Shown here in pieces: positions 1 to 11,703 of a stretch of 64,000 nucleotides of DNA (position 1 is the first letter of the stretch; every line of letters starts with the position of its first letter). The DNA comes from Onchidella celtica (taxonomy: Eukaryota > Mollusca > Gastropoda > Systellommatophora > Onchidiidae). The stretch is from contig OZ007576.1 in assembly GCA_963931925.1 (NCBI GenBank), forward strand, positions 10,510,261 to 10,574,260, in the 5' to 3' direction. The notes below the pieces were generated by a model. That model was not told the origin of the DNA and did not search any database. It saw only the letters and a list, made by a program, of their open reading frames with translations. Made by a program: the position numbers and the translations under genes.

Positions 1-1016
1 GTCTGTGATGTTTTCTTGCTGTCTGTGATGGTGTTTTTTTTTTTAATGTCTATGATGGTGTTTTCTTGGATGTCTGTGATGTGTTTGTTTTTTTTAATGT
101 CTGTGACGTTGTTTTCTTTTATGTCTGTAATCTTGTTTTCTTTCATTTCTGTGATGCTGTTGTCCCCTATGTCTGTGATAGTGTTTTTTTGAATGTCTGT
201 GATGGTATTTTCTTGAATATATAGCCTATATATGATGGTGTTTTCTTGAATCTCGGTGATGATGTATTCTTGAAGGTCTGTGGTGTTTTCTTGAAGGTCT
301 GTGATTGTGTTTTCTTGAAAGTCTGTGACGGTGTTTTCTTGGATCTCTTTGATGGCGTTTTCTTGAATGTCTGTGGTGATGTTTTCTCGAATGACTGAGC
401 TGGCGTTTTCTTGAATGTCTGTGATGGTGTTTTCTTGAATATCTGTGATGGTATTTTCTTAAATGTCCGTGATGATGTTTTCTTGAATGTCTCTGACGCC
501 TTTTTCTTCTATTTTTGAGATAGTGTTTTCTTGAATGTCTGTGATGTTTTCTTGAATGTCTGTGGTGGTGTTTTCTTGCATGTTTGTGATGTTGTTTTCT
601 TTATTATCTGTGATGTCCGTTGTCTTGTATGTCCGTGATGGTGTTTTCTTGAATGTCTGTGGTAGTGTTTTCTTGAATTCCTGTAATGGAGTTTTCTTGA
701 ATGTCTGCGGTGATGTTTTCTTGAATGTCTGTGATGGTATTTTCTTATTTCCTTAGTTGTTTGTGATGGTGTTTTCTTACAGCCTGGGATATTGTTCTCT
801 TGAATGTCTGTTATGGTGTTTTCTTGAATCTCTGTGATAGTGTTTTCTTGAATATCTGTGATCGTGTTATCCTGAACGTCTGTGATGGCTTTTTCTTGAA
901 TGTCTATGATGATGTTTTCTTGAATGTCCGTGGCGCCACTTTCTTGTATGTCTGAGATGGTGTTTTCTTGAATGTCTGTAATAGTGTTTTCTTGAATGTC
1001 TATGATGGTGTTTTCA
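1..1016. repeat. 24-bp minisatellite, array 1
   Basis: Tandem imperfect copies of a 24-bp unit with the core TGTCTGTGATGGTGTTTTCT plus TGAA, about 40 copies, running off the left edge. The unit is 8 codons long, so both strands give repetitive open frames (VFLNVCGD-type on +, HSRKHHHR-type on -). These are by-products of the repeat. The same unit forms an array at 39354-40053, just 3' of gene copy B, and the same unique sequence follows both arrays. This array is therefore probably the 3' flank of another gene copy outside the window. Confidence 0.93.
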
Positions 1017-1017
1017 T

Positions 1018-1985
1018 TATTCGACTTCTGTTGGAAACTGAAATTATATTTTTATCCGGTAACGAACCACTCTTTTTTAATCCATGGAATTCCGTAAGGT
1101 TCATATGTTCACTATAGGGACGTATTTCCCTACAACAAACCGAACGTGGGTGCGATGTCCTAACCAATGGATCAACTGTGGGAAAGATAATTATCATTCC
1201 TATGTGCAAACTCGACCTACTAGCCGGATGCTGGTAGTTTTGCTGACTGGAGTATCTTCTAAACACACGAACGTCATATAACCATAATTCAATATTCCAG
1301 TTGGTTCTCATTCTATTCTCACACTCCCAAAGCTTAAATAAATGAATGCTACCGTGTCAATAGCAATTAGACTTGGAAAGTGAAAGAAACACCATAATGG
1401 AAACCAAAAATTACTGTGCTACGCACATTAAATTGTTATAAAATATTACAGTGGCACTGTGATGCGTTCTTTCTTGTACCACTGTATACTTGGAAGCTGC
1501 TCAGTTGGATAGAATACAACAAGCCATGCAAAATTCAACACTACTGTTCATTGTTAAGTTACGAATCCTAGTATTCCCAAAGCATAATTATTGATTCCTT
1601 CGTCTACTTAAAGAATCAATAGAAATTCCATTTTGAAGAATGAAGTTTACATGACTTGGGAACCAGTTACTTTTGTTCTAAATCTTGAATTCTGATGGCC
1701 TGATGGTTTATGTATAGCATCACTTGGCCGAATCTGCACTGACACACACTTCCCCTTTAGTATAAAAAAAAAAAATCTAAATAATTTATGCCTGATTGCC
1801 ATGAAAGCCAATCCGCTACTAGAGTATTAACGACTGAATTGCACAGTTATTGAACAAGCTGAGACTATAAATAACATTAACATATAATTATCATTAGTTT
1901 ATGGGTCTAAGCCAGGGGATTTGTATCTTTTTTCGGTGTTTTGCTTCTGAACATGTTTTGCTCGTGTCTTGGGAAGTACAAACAT
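1018..1985. repeat. Segmental duplication, left copy (partner 40055-41046)
   Basis: From CGACTTCTGTTGGAAACTGA onward this stretch matches 40055-41046 closely, with small indels and scattered substitutions, and then stops matching near 1985. It is non-coding intergenic sequence duplicated together with the gene unit. A weaker relative lies upstream of copy B (around 23730-24060). The 700 bases between here and exon 1 of copy A hold no gene I can support. A TATATATATT stretch near 2602-2612 could be a core promoter, but this is weak. Confidence 0.85.
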
Positions 1986-2699
1986 TGACCGCCGAGCATT
2001 ACTACGATTTTTTAACTCTGTGAAGATTTTTTAAGTCTCTATAGGAAAGACAGAGATTTTGTACATGCATTGTGGTAAACGTTGCTCTACTTTGCTATTA
2101 TCAGATACATATTTTGTTTTCTACCTCTCTGCGTCACGATACCAACTGATAGCAACCAATTTTTGCACGTGTTGATGTCGTAACTGAAATAGATATTTTA
2201 TTTATATTTCTTCTATTAAATTTCCTCCAGACACATTTATCCCTCCGCAAAGACGACTGAAAGACGCAAGAATGAACACACTCACTACCTTGTGTACATA
2301 CGTAATTGTTGTACATTTCTAGATTTTGTGTTTTTTTACGCCCATATAGCAAAACTATTCCGTGCACATAATTTAATGAAAATACATGTTTTAGTCACAA
2401 GGGGTGACAAATATGTGTGCAAAAACTGATTGCACCCTTTTTGGGCCTTTCGAAGAAATCTTGATCCCGTTTATTGTATAACATATTATAAAAATCTTGT
2501 AAGAATCCTAGTTGAGCATGTCCAAACTGGATGAAATGCTGCATCGAATTCAAGATCAAAAACTGAACACCGAAGAATTTGAACGTTCGTTTACAATACT
2601 ATATATATTATGTGTGTTGTTTTTTAATGCTTAATCAAAATCTCAGATTCACGGTGAAGAACTGTTATTTTAAGATTCTGAACTGACAGAAAAACAATA

Positions 2700-2967
2700 A
2701 TGCATGTTTCCAAATTAAGGATTAAACAGCTTTCGGCAACCTGTCATTTCATTCTAGCATCCGTCATGACAATAGTTAAGCCTACAGCTGCTATTGACAG
2801 GTGTGGAATTATTACTTTCAAACCAGGTGCGTCAAATTATGGGATAAAACCAATAGGCACGCCAGAAACAGTGACATCGATGAGTCAGTGCATGGCATTG
2901 TGTTCATCCAAATATAGATCATGTTATGGCATCATATTTAATTCTGTCACTGGACTGTGTACACCAG
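2700..2967 (+). CDS. Copy A exon 1: leader and PAN-like segment
   Basis: ATG at 2700, donor CCAG|GTAAGT at 2967/2968, phase 1. It encodes the leader, then a segment with cysteines spaced as in PAN/apple modules: RCGIITFKPG, SQCMALCSSKYRSCYGIIF and GLCTP. The start is chosen because copy B aligns from the same ATG and no in-frame ATG lies nearby upstream. Confidence 0.85.
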
Positions 2968-5900
2968 GTAAGTGATGGTTGTTTACATAAATATAACAGC
3001 CATTTGCATTTCCCCCATTATACATGTAGCACGCACGTTGGCAAATTCAGGGGAACGAACCTACGAAAGGGGGTCACCATAATCTAAATAAGTCAATAAG
3101 TCTTGCCACATAATTATGGGCACAGTGAACAAAATGAAACACTATGTAGTTAACCATTCTGCTACAATCAGCCATCCCACATCAATTCTAGCATCTATGA
3201 CAGTGCCAAGAATTGATCCGTGTAAATGCCACCTTGGTAAGATTTAATAATTCTGTACCATGGACACAGTGTCAGATTTAAGCAGGAGCTAAATAAACCA
3301 CAGCTAGCCTATGGGCCTATAATCCAGTGGGGCCTCACAAAATTTCTTTTTTTTTTTTCATTCTTTCTCGCTTTCAAAATTATAATCCGGTTTTAATTAA
3401 AAATTATGTAATTATTTTCAATATTTTTTGGTACGCACCTTTACATTAAATTCTGGTGCAACATTTTAACAACGGGCTTTCAAACGTTGTATAGCTTAGG
3501 GCCTCATCGAATCTAAATTCAGCATTACACAGACTCCCTATTGCTGTGGACTTTTCCTTACTATATAAAAGTATAAAAGTTCATTTATAATAGGTTTTGA
3601 CATATGGCCATCTTGAGCGGTATTTGGGCTGAATTCGTTAGAAAATGCCATATTTTGTGTAAAACAGAGGTCACAGTAACCCTAATTAATGCCAAAGGCA
3701 ACAAGCTAGGCGCTTCTGGTGCGGCTTATTGTCCAATCTAGCCTTAACTTCCCATAAATTATTCCACATTATGGTTTTGAACCATGCCTTTAGATGCCAT
3801 TACATCTCCAACATAAAGTAGTCTCGTGATACATGTATTTAAAATACCGTCTGATATGAGAAATATTGGATCGTATCAAGATTTCAACACTTCTACAAGC
3901 AAGACAAGGCGTTCTTGGCCATGTGCATGTCCACCGACGCCTTTGAACATTGAAAATATCAATTATGTTTTGATCATTTTTCGGCCCAACAGGTTCATTC
4001 CTAATTACAAGCGGCCAGAAACCAAAGCCACCCGAGGAAAGTTTGCTGTCCATGGGGCCTGTCTGTGACGAATCACGTGGTTTCTCTGTGAGCACTCTCG
4101 GCGTCGTGGCCACCTGTTTCTACATCTCTAAAACAAGACACAATTACGTGAATTCTCGCAGCAATTGTCGAGGTTGTTGATGCTCTCCCTAGAGAAGATT
4201 GTTATAGCTTTGATGTTGTTCAATTTTTGTGTGGTTGTTCTTGTTAACAAATGACCACTGAAATTTAGATTCCTGTTCACGAAATGGAAATTTGATCAAC
4301 ATGTTTATTCGTATCTGTTCAAAATGTAATACTCTAATGTTTCAACCGTCAAACGTTTTATTTGATGTTTCTAGTGTCAACTTTTCTATTTAATGTTGCT
4401 AATTTTAACATCTGCAGTCAATTTCAGCTTTTCTGCGTCAACATTTCTATTCAGTGTTGTTACTGTCGGCTTTTCTATTCAGAGTTACTAGTGTCACCTT
4501 TCTATTCAATGTTGCTTGTGTCAGCTTTTCTATTCAATGTTACTAGTGTCAGCTTTTCTATTGAATGTTACTAGTATCAGCTTTTCTATTCAATGTTACT
4601 AGTGTCAGCTTTTCTATTAATTTAATGTTGCTAGTGTCAGATTTTCTACCATTCAATCTTGCTACTGTTAGCGTTTCTATTCAATGTTGCTGGTGTCAAT
4701 TTTCTATTCAATGTTGCCACTGTCAGCTTTTCTATTCATTGTTCCTACTATCAACATTTCTATTCACAATGTTTGCCACTGTCAACTTTTCTATTCAATT
4801 TCAGTGTTGCTATGTCAGTCGTCCTAATCATTGCTGCCAGTGTCAAGTTTTCTATTAATTCTTGCTACTGTCAGTCTTTCCTTTCTGTGTTGCTACTGTA
4901 AGCATTTCTTTTCAGTGTTGCTACTGTTAACTTCTCTATTCAATGTTGCTGCTGTCAAAGTTTCTATCCAATGTTGTTACTGTCAACCTTTCTATCCAAT
5001 GTTGCCACTATCAACTGTTCCATTCCGTGTGGCTACTGTCAACATTTCAATTCAGTGTTGATACTGTCAACTTTTCAATTCCGTGTGGCTACTGTCAAAT
5101 TTTCAATTCAGTGTTGCTATTGTCAACTTTTCAATTCAGTGTTGGTGCTATCAACTTTTCAATTCAGTGCTGATACTATCAACTTTTCAATTCAGTATCG
5201 GTACTATCAACTTTTCAATTCAGTGTTTGTGCTGTCAACTTTTCTATTCAATGTTGCAATAGTTAACTGTCTAGTCAAGGTCATAACGTTTTTGTGGTTG
5301 TAGTTGTTGTTGTATTTGGATTTTATTTCCAACAAAAAATTTTGTCACCATTTTGAATGCTTCCCATAAAGCCTTTTCCTTGCCTTCCAAAATGTCATCA
5401 AAGTTGTCGTCTTTAAGGAGTTACCGGATGTCAGGTCCGACAAACACACCGTCTTTTAATTTTTGCCTCAGTAATTCCTGGAAATATGTCTTTCAGCTGT
5501 ATCAGAAAAGCTGTCCCTGTTTGGTCCGTAGCTTTTATTAAGTTATTCATTAATCCGAGCTTTATATGCAGTGGAGGCAACATGATTTTTTCAGGCTGCA
5601 CAAGTGGAGCTTTAAGAACATTTTTGTTTATGCCAGGTTGCACTGATTGTCTTACAAAGCATTCTATCCAGGTGTAATGGGAAGCCCTAGCGCGGATATT
5701 CCATTAACATAAAAAGTAGCAGTATTTTGTATAACCAGGTTGCAGTACACGCAGAAAGTCTACGACTTTCAGATCACCACAAATAGGCCACTGATGATGA
5801 TCACAATTTATACATGTCAGCAATTGCTTTATGTTTTCATAAACTTACTTTCATGTGAACTGAATGGCCTATAGGAATGGATGGCAACAGATTGCCAATG

Positions 5901-8900
5901 TGTATGCACCAAGACAGCTTTCAAACTTCCTTTTGATGAGTCTATAAATAATCTCCATACATCTGGATTGTGGTTTATAATTATTAAAGGTTTCCATGAG
6001 TCCATCAATGACGTTGCATGCAACCAAGTCACAGTATTGATGAAGAAAGGTAACATGCCATTATGACGATTAAGAAACGTGGAAATCAGCAAGAAGGTGT
6101 TTCACCCATGAGACAAGACCGTCTGTCTTGAGGTTTGACAATCTAGGTCCATTACAAGATCACCAAGTTCCTCCTCTGGGTGACTTTATGCGGCTCTGTA
6201 GACGAGCTTCAGTCATTTACAGTCTCGATCATAAGAGGTGAAAGCTTCACAACTATGCCCCGAACTTGCTGAATCAGAATCCATAGTGTACGTTTGAGGG
6301 GCCTCTTGAATGGCCGTAGTGCTGAGAGATGTTATGATGCTGCTCTGATTTTGGTCTCTTTGAATTCCGGCCTATAGATATTTTCGGAATCATACAAGAA
6401 AACAGTCACCATTGTGATCTGTGGGTACTCTCCATACTCTGCAAGGGACCATGCATTTCCGTCGGCAATTTATCCACAGTTTCAGACTTCATGATAAGGA
6501 ATCACAACATATTTATTATTATTATTACGGGGAGCCCATCTTTTGTCTTGATCACCCAACATGCAGCCAAAATATAGATGATATGCTTTCTTAATTGTTA
6601 GGGTCATCTGACATTTTTTGCCATATAGCGGTGAATTCTCCATGGATGTAACAGAAATCATAAGGATTATTTAGACAATCACTTGGGTTTTTAGTGAAAT
6701 GAGACCAGATTTAACACAGTCGTGGTACTTGATGCTTGGAAATGGAGGCGTCATACACAGCTCAAACAATATTCATCTTTCTGAAAATTTGAGTCAAATT
6801 CTAAGTAATGCAATTGTAATAGATCGCATCATATTATTTATTTTTAAAGGATAATGCCAACTGATGTGGGCATTTGATATATGATGCAACCGACGCTGTT
6901 TATTGCGCCATACCCTTTCTATGGCTTGTGAGGAAACTGAAAAGTGGGAGTATGCCTATGCCTCCAGAAACGTTAGTTAAAATTAAAAAATCGAGGTGAT
7001 TTTCGCAACCAGAGACCCAAAATTAGTTAAGACTGACTGGTTTTGTCTCTGATATATTTTGGCCGTTGACCAGTGCAATCATTCCATTACTTGTAACCCC
7101 ACCCCCATGTTGAATCATCCATAAAGTACGTATGCTCCCGGGGGTGGGGGTGGGAATGGAGTTTAACCCCCGGCTTATGAAAAGAATACAAGGGGTTCGG
7201 GGGGGGGGGGGTAGGGGCGTCCGTGGAGGAGCGCATTTAAGCGTTTCAGCTGTCTTAATAAGTTATACGGTTCGGTATGATATTTGTTCTTTTTTTTTAA
7301 TTAGTTGTTGTTCCTGGATGGCTCATGTACATGGTTATACCCAGGAATTTCATCTCTGTGAAATGGGCCTGTGGTCTTTATGTGTTTGGTTTTTACTTCT
7401 AGGGTCTGGCGGTCAATTGTACACCATGAAGATTGAAGAAAAATGGGAACTATTAGGACAAAGAATGACGGAAGACGTTTACGTAGGAATGGATGATCTG
7501 GGCCAGGAAGGTGTTTTCAAGTGGAGTGACGGTACACCCCTGGAACCCTGGCAATATCAGCTATACTTCGCCCCAGGTGAGTGATCACTAAACATAGGAA
7601 CGGTATGGCTCATACACACACTGTTAGTAACTTTCATCTGCTGCGCACGAAAACATTTTACTCTTTCGCTACTGTCGTCAAGTCGTGAGGTAAAGGGGAT
7701 GGGAGAAGGCGGAAGTGATATAATGCAGGATGGAATGAGGCATATTTTTATTTTTCCTTCAAGGACGTTGCTAACTGCTCATGCAGGGATAAGCTTGTCT
7801 TGTAAATCACCATTCACATTGGAAGTTCATTAGTCCTTTATACATCTATCACATTCTGTCTAGTGGCGCACACATTTGTCTGTTTTGTTTCGGATTTAGT
7901 GTGAAATGTGAAGTAAGGGAGTTAACTGGGAAATTGCGCGCTGGCGAGACTGAAATAAATCTGTGTCACTGGTTCTGACGAGTCAAGACTATCCAAGGCA
8001 GTGGTTCCTAACCTTTTTCAAACAATCGCCCCATTGGGTCCCAAATTTTCTTTCACCGACCCCCCAACCTTACTACACCGTAACATGTAACCAAAGATGC
8101 ACAGACTAGACATAAATGATGTTAGGGTTTTCAAAGCTTTTTAACGATATTGACTTAGTGATTATTCAGAGATTACAAACAAAAATAGAAAATATCCTTC
8201 ATCAGATGCATCAACATATCCCTTTTCATGAAACCCATGTACATGTATTTTAATAAGTCGGTGGCTTTTCTGTGGTTGGTATGCTGTTGTCAGCTTTGTA
8301 ATATCGCTATTTGTGAGAAGCAAATGCAGATCACTTCTCTCTTATATCTGAAGCCTGTTTCTCTGTTTTTGAGACGTCTTTACGCTGCACTCAATCCTTT
8401 TCCTCCGAACATCCTTCCAGAGAGAAGAATAGATTAACGTTCTTGTTTTTTATCCGGAAAAACTTTGTAGCCCTCTTGTTTAAAAATGATCTTGCTGGAC
8501 ATCTAGCAATTCTGCTTGCGAATGCCTGGGCATCAAAGGTGCATCGTAACCATTAGGGTTAACAACCCACTCAGTGACACATAGATCTCGCTGATCATGA
8601 AATAGCCGGTGCATGACTTTGCCAAGTTGAGTGAATTGAACGACTCACTCCCGTTTTCCAAAACCTCAGCTTACGGAGAATGATGACAGAATATAGTTTT
8701 GCCTTAACTAGATTGATCCTGTTGCTGTTAAACTTCATTAATTTTGGCAAATTGTTTTAACATGAAGGCAGATTCTGAATTCTCTCTCCAGCCTGACATG
8801 CCGAGACTTGTTGCTAAAACAGAGAAAACATTCGCACTGATTCAAACAACTCCAAAGAGTGTCGAAGTCAGTTACTCATTGACAAGCAGTGGAATTCTAG

Positions 8901-9579
8901 GTACAAGAGAGGTCGCTCAAATCTTTCATCATCCTCAATATGGACGGCGAGAAGTCCAGGCATCTCTATTTTCGAAAGGTCTATCAAGCTTTGATGCCGT
9001 CCTTTACTTGCTATCATTTAGATCTACTAGCAATTTACTGAATGGTCAAGGAAATTGAATGGCATATACTTGACAGGATTTTCTTTTCTGACAGGGGCGT
9101 TGGCAATAGTAATATGGTTTTGTACTGAAAAGAATCGAAATTATGGACAGAATGTTGTGCAAAACTGTGAGAGGGGCGATATTGCCCCCGTGAACCACTG
9201 TGAGAGGAGTGAAATTGCTGTCGAGAACCACTGTGAGAGAGGCCAAATTGCTCCCGAGAACCACTGTGAGAGAGGCCATATTGCCCCCGAGAACCACTGG
9301 TCAACTGGCGGAAAGAGAAACCTCGCCGGCTGAGTCAAAACAAATTCAAAACAGACTTGACTCAGTGGGTCACCAGCGATTTTCACCTCTTTCCCAAGTT
9401 TTTTCATGTTAAACATAATTATGGTAATGACATCCACAGGTGAACCCAGGGGCTACGAGGCCGACGAGAATTGTGCTCAGGTATGGATCTCTAGTCCAGC
9501 TGCACCAAATAGGTACTTGATCAATGATCAATTCTGTAGAGTCAAACACATTTTTGCCTGCGAACAGCCTGATCCGTGA
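2700..9579 (+). CDS. Copy A: PAN/apple-like + C-type lectin protein, four exons
   Basis: The spliced CDS joins 2700-2967, 3993-4172, 7403-7576 and 9440-9579: 762 nt, 253 residues plus stop, all junctions GT-AG and phase 1. Residues 1-31 form a leader with a hydrophobic stretch (CHFILASVMTIV). Residues 32-89 are a cysteine-bearing PAN/apple-like segment. The remainder is a single CTLD with CFYISKTR, GGQLYT, VYVGMDDL, FKWSDGTPLEPW, DENC, LINDQFC and FACE landmarks. The Ca2+/sugar motif EPN reads EPR, so classical mannose-type binding is doubtful. CTLD proteins of this size in molluscs are usually secreted immune or mucus lectins; that role is inferred. Introns hold a minisatellite and an inserted pseudogene, but all four exons are open and copy B has the same CDS length. 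Transcription is not shown. Confidence 0.85.
3993..4172 (+). CDS. Copy A exon 2: linker and CTLD start
   Basis: Acceptor CCCAACAG|GTTCATTC; 180 nt, phase 1 to 1, the same length in copies A, B and C. It encodes a variable linker (SGQKPKPPEES) and the first CTLD strand with VATCFYISKTR and the NSRSNC cysteine. The donor GTTGTT is weak but has the same form in copy B. Confidence 0.82.
4345..5275. repeat. 28-bp minisatellite in intron 2 of copy A
   Basis: Roughly 30 imperfect copies of a 28-bp unit with the core TTTTCTATTCAATGTTGCTA plus CTGTCAAC. The unit is not a multiple of three, so successive copies shift frame, and overlapping cysteine-rich + strand ORFs appear (LLLSTFLFNVATVNFSIQC-like). 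They are artefacts. The same unit is present in intron 2 of copy B at 26085-26375 but not in copy C. Confidence 0.9.
5345..6480 (-). pseudogene. Decayed multi-copy conserved protein of unknown function
   Basis: The - strand carries broken segments of a protein I recognise from many metazoan genomes as a repeated, uncharacterised family. In order on the - strand they are: VWRLFIDSSKGSLKAVLVH (about 5930-5980); CDHHQWPICGDLKVVDFL and LQPGYTKYC (about 5720-5800); EKIMLPPLHIKLGLMNNLIK (about 5525-5585); and FPGITEAKIK (about 5455-5485). Stops and frameshifts separate them. The family spreads in genomes like a mobile-element cargo, but I cannot assign a catalytic function. It lies antisense in intron 2 of copy A and has no counterpart in introns of B or C, so it arrived after the duplications. 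Confidence 0.72.
7403..7576 (+). CDS. Copy A exon 3: CTLD core
   Basis: Acceptor TTTACTTCTAG|GGTCTGG; 174 nt, phase 1; donor CCAG|GTGAGT. It encodes SGGQLYTMKIEEKWELLG, then VYVGMDDL and FKWSDGTPLEPW, the WIGL-like and WSDG core strands of a CTLD. The open frame continues upstream to about 7132, but that part lies before the acceptor and has no counterpart in the other copies. Confidence 0.87.
9163..9304. repeat. 33-bp minisatellite in intron 3 of copy A
   Basis: About four copies of a 33-bp unit built on GAACCACTGTGAGAGAGGCC plus ATATTGCCCCCGA. Each unit contains GAACCACTG, the complement of a common hAT terminal sequence. The array may have grown from a transposon end; a hAT-like left end (CAGTGGTTCCTAACCTTTTT) sits at 7999 in the same intron. 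Confidence 0.85.
9440..9579 (+). CDS. Copy A exon 4: CTLD C-terminal half
   Basis: Acceptor ACATCCACAG|GTGAACCC, stop TGA 9577-9579. It encodes EPRGYEADENCAQVW, LINDQFC and FACEQPDP. The three cysteines are the expected CTLD C-terminal set. EPR replaces EPN, and the WND triplet is IND. Confidence 0.86.
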
Positions 9580-9641
9580 AGTTTGCCTCCACTTTGATTT
9601 TCACATCCATGGATCAACTTTTTTGCAACCTCTACAAACAA

Positions 9642-9647
9642 AATAAA
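9642..9647 (+). terminator. Poly(A) signal AATAAA, copy A (proximal)
   Basis: AATAAA 63 bp past the stop codon of copy A. A second AATAAA at 10027-10032 lies in sequence homologous to the distal signal of copy B (39284-39289), so two alternative 3' ends are possible. Confidence 0.5.
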
Positions 9648-10093
9648 TCGTAAGACAGTCAGAAAATGGATGTTTTCAAGCATTGATTTCATTCGTCTAT
9701 AGTTTTAACATTATAATCGTCTATTGCATGAAAATATTATGGATTTATACAAACATTGCTGGTGTAACATGTAAACCTTCTTTAAGGCCACTTGGATAAT
9801 TTCGCTCAAGAAACAATTCTGATTTTGAGTCTGTCTCTGTAGTTGTTTTCATCGTGTGCTTTGTAATCCAATATCTGAATTCTCTGAAGCAGATTTAATT
9901 GTGGTTGGGTTGTTTTTGTTGTTGTTGTTGTTGTTTTTTCGCCAAATATGTGTATTAATTATATAGGAAGTATCTATCTTCTGGTTGGCATCATTAATAA
10001 ATTTTGCTCATCTAATACTGGCTGGAAATAAAGTTTTTGGAATAAAAATTCGGAAAATAAATCAAAAGAGTTCAGAATTCTATAAGAATTTAT

Positions 10094-10122
10094 TTCTTTG
10101 ATGTCTGTGATGATGTTTTGTG
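10094..10122. repeat. Single 24-bp minisatellite unit 3' of copy A
   Basis: The 3' flank of copy A (about 10005-10110) aligns with 39265-39360 of copy B. Where B has a 700-bp array, A has one unit (TTTGATGTCTGTGATGATGT). This looks like the unexpanded state. Confidence 0.7.
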
Positions 10123-10634
10123 CAGAACAAAATAAATACTTGAAGTGTGCACTTCTCAAGCCAGACAAAATACAGATACACCGGGAAATAGTGATGACTT
10201 CCGCAGATCTTTTATTATAAAACAGTGCCTTATCTTTCCAGCACTATAATTATGCGTGCCTATGAATAGTACAGTTTAACTATGCTTTTGGTTGGACACT
10301 GAAATGGCATTATGAAAGTGCAATGGATCTTCAAAGACCTTTAATGGAAGTTTGAATTATTCAGGACATATTTTGTGGGCACTTGGTAGAACTAACACAA
10401 TCATAACAAATGAAAACTTCGAACGGGTGTCAGTTATGGAAGACTCATTTCTATATAGATTTACTTGTCATTTTCCACGCACACAGTTTACTTTGATGCT
10501 GAACATTATGAGTCTTTAAAAGTTTCGCCTCCCTTAGTACGGTCTACATTTTCTTTTTTTAGAAAATAGTTATTATTGGGATACTTTTGTCTGGCAGCGG
10601 TGCATGTCTTAATAATCTTATTTTTTTTTAAAAA

Positions 10635-11245
10635 GTGGCGGGAGTGATTCGTTGTGATGCAATTTTGGCCATATTTTTTGCCCAAAGCTTCAGCCTACAC
10701 AAGAGTTTCAATTAATTTTACCAATTGTCAACTAATCCAGTACAATCGCTTTTGTATCGACTAAATTTGTTTATTTAAGTCTCAGGTATTTTTAAATAAA
10801 AAGTTGTAAAAATGTAGAATAAAATTATCTTTGTTTTGGCTCCCTGTAGGAAGCCCACCGTACTATTTCGGTTGGGGCATGTCATGATGAAGAGAGTGAG
10901 TGTCCGGGGTCTGTCAGACCCCGAGTGTAAAACAGAGTTAAACGATATCAATACGTGCTCAACTCCGTGCGCGCAAATTCCCTACCAGAAATAAGTGGGT
11001 GGTGCCGAGATGCACATGAAATCTGTGGTAAGACTGTAGAATATGGGAAGCTTTCTAGACCAAAGAGAGAGAGATGAAACGATGGGTTCACAAGTTTATG
11101 TTCTGGATAGTGCCGGGTACCTCATCTAGTTAAAAAAAAAAAAAAGAGTGGGGTGGGGGGGGGTGGGGAGGTCAGAAAGACCAACTTCCGGCCATTCAGA
11201 CGTCAGTGGATATCTGCTTCTGAGCTTCAGCAAGATTCTCTAGAT
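10635..11245 (+). pseudogene. Remnant of another lectin copy: intron-3-like sequence
   Basis: No coding exon remains. Blocks in the same order match intron 3 of copy C: a TTTTGTATCGAC plus TTTATTT...TTTTAA block (10750-10800, matching 58110-58165), CCAGAAATAAGTG (matching about 58670) and GGAAGCTTTCTAGACCAAAG followed by GAGAGAGA (11047-11072, matching about 58722-58760). The match runs up to CAAGATTCTCT at 11231-11241, where a MITE is inserted, and fades by about 11760 without exon 4. It is read as a decayed extra copy related to C. Confidence 0.6.
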
Positions 11246-11695
11246 CAGTGGTGCGCGATCATTTTCAGGCAATCACTCTCTTAACCTCCAACTTTTCTTT
11301 CATCGCTCCTTCTCCCCCCCCCCCCCACCTCTCACCTCCCCTCCCCTCTCACCCACCCAAAAATCCCCACTCAAACCCAACAGATACATAGCACAAGAAG
11401 ACAGAATACACACAAATTATGATGTTGAGTTTTCCAGAGCGTTATTAATGACAACGGGTGTGGTGCTTATTATAAAACAAAGCATTCTTTGTAAAAATGC
11501 ATTTAAAAAATAGGCATTTTCTATTCATAAAACTCGCCTAGGAATGTTATTGAAAATGTCACCGACTATCCCATTTTTGCCTCCAAATTGCCCCCTGCAT
11601 CGTTTTCGCCCCCTTGTCGCCCTATTCCTTGTTTATGCCGCCCCAGAAATCAAAATCGCCCCAGGGGTCGATGTCGCCCACGCCAAGAACCACTG
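11246..11695. mobile_element. hAT-type MITE with 8-bp target duplication
   Basis: The left end CAGTGGTGCGCGATCATTTT and the right end (reverse complement CAGTGGTTCTTGGCGTGGGC) are imperfect terminal inverted repeats of hAT style. The flanks CTCTAGAT (11238-11245) and CTTTAGAT (11696-11703) form a 7/8-matching 8-bp duplication, the length expected for hAT. The 450-bp interior is C-rich with no ORF, so it is non-autonomous. Confidence 0.82.
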
Positions 11696-11703
11696 CTTTA
11701 GAT

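Noticed and set aside
7132..7402. Upstream extension of copy A exon 3 as its own gene
   Set aside because: It lies before a good acceptor, includes a G-run, and has no counterpart in copies B or C.
7999..8065. A second hAT element in intron 3 of copy A
   Set aside because: A CAGTGGTTCCTAACCTTTTT end is clear, but no right end with a matching 8-bp duplication was found; the GAACCACTG units at 9163-9304 do not give one.
8744..9058. 104-residue + strand ORF in intron 3 of copy A
   Set aside because: No recognised motif and no splice context; it runs into the 33-bp repeat region.
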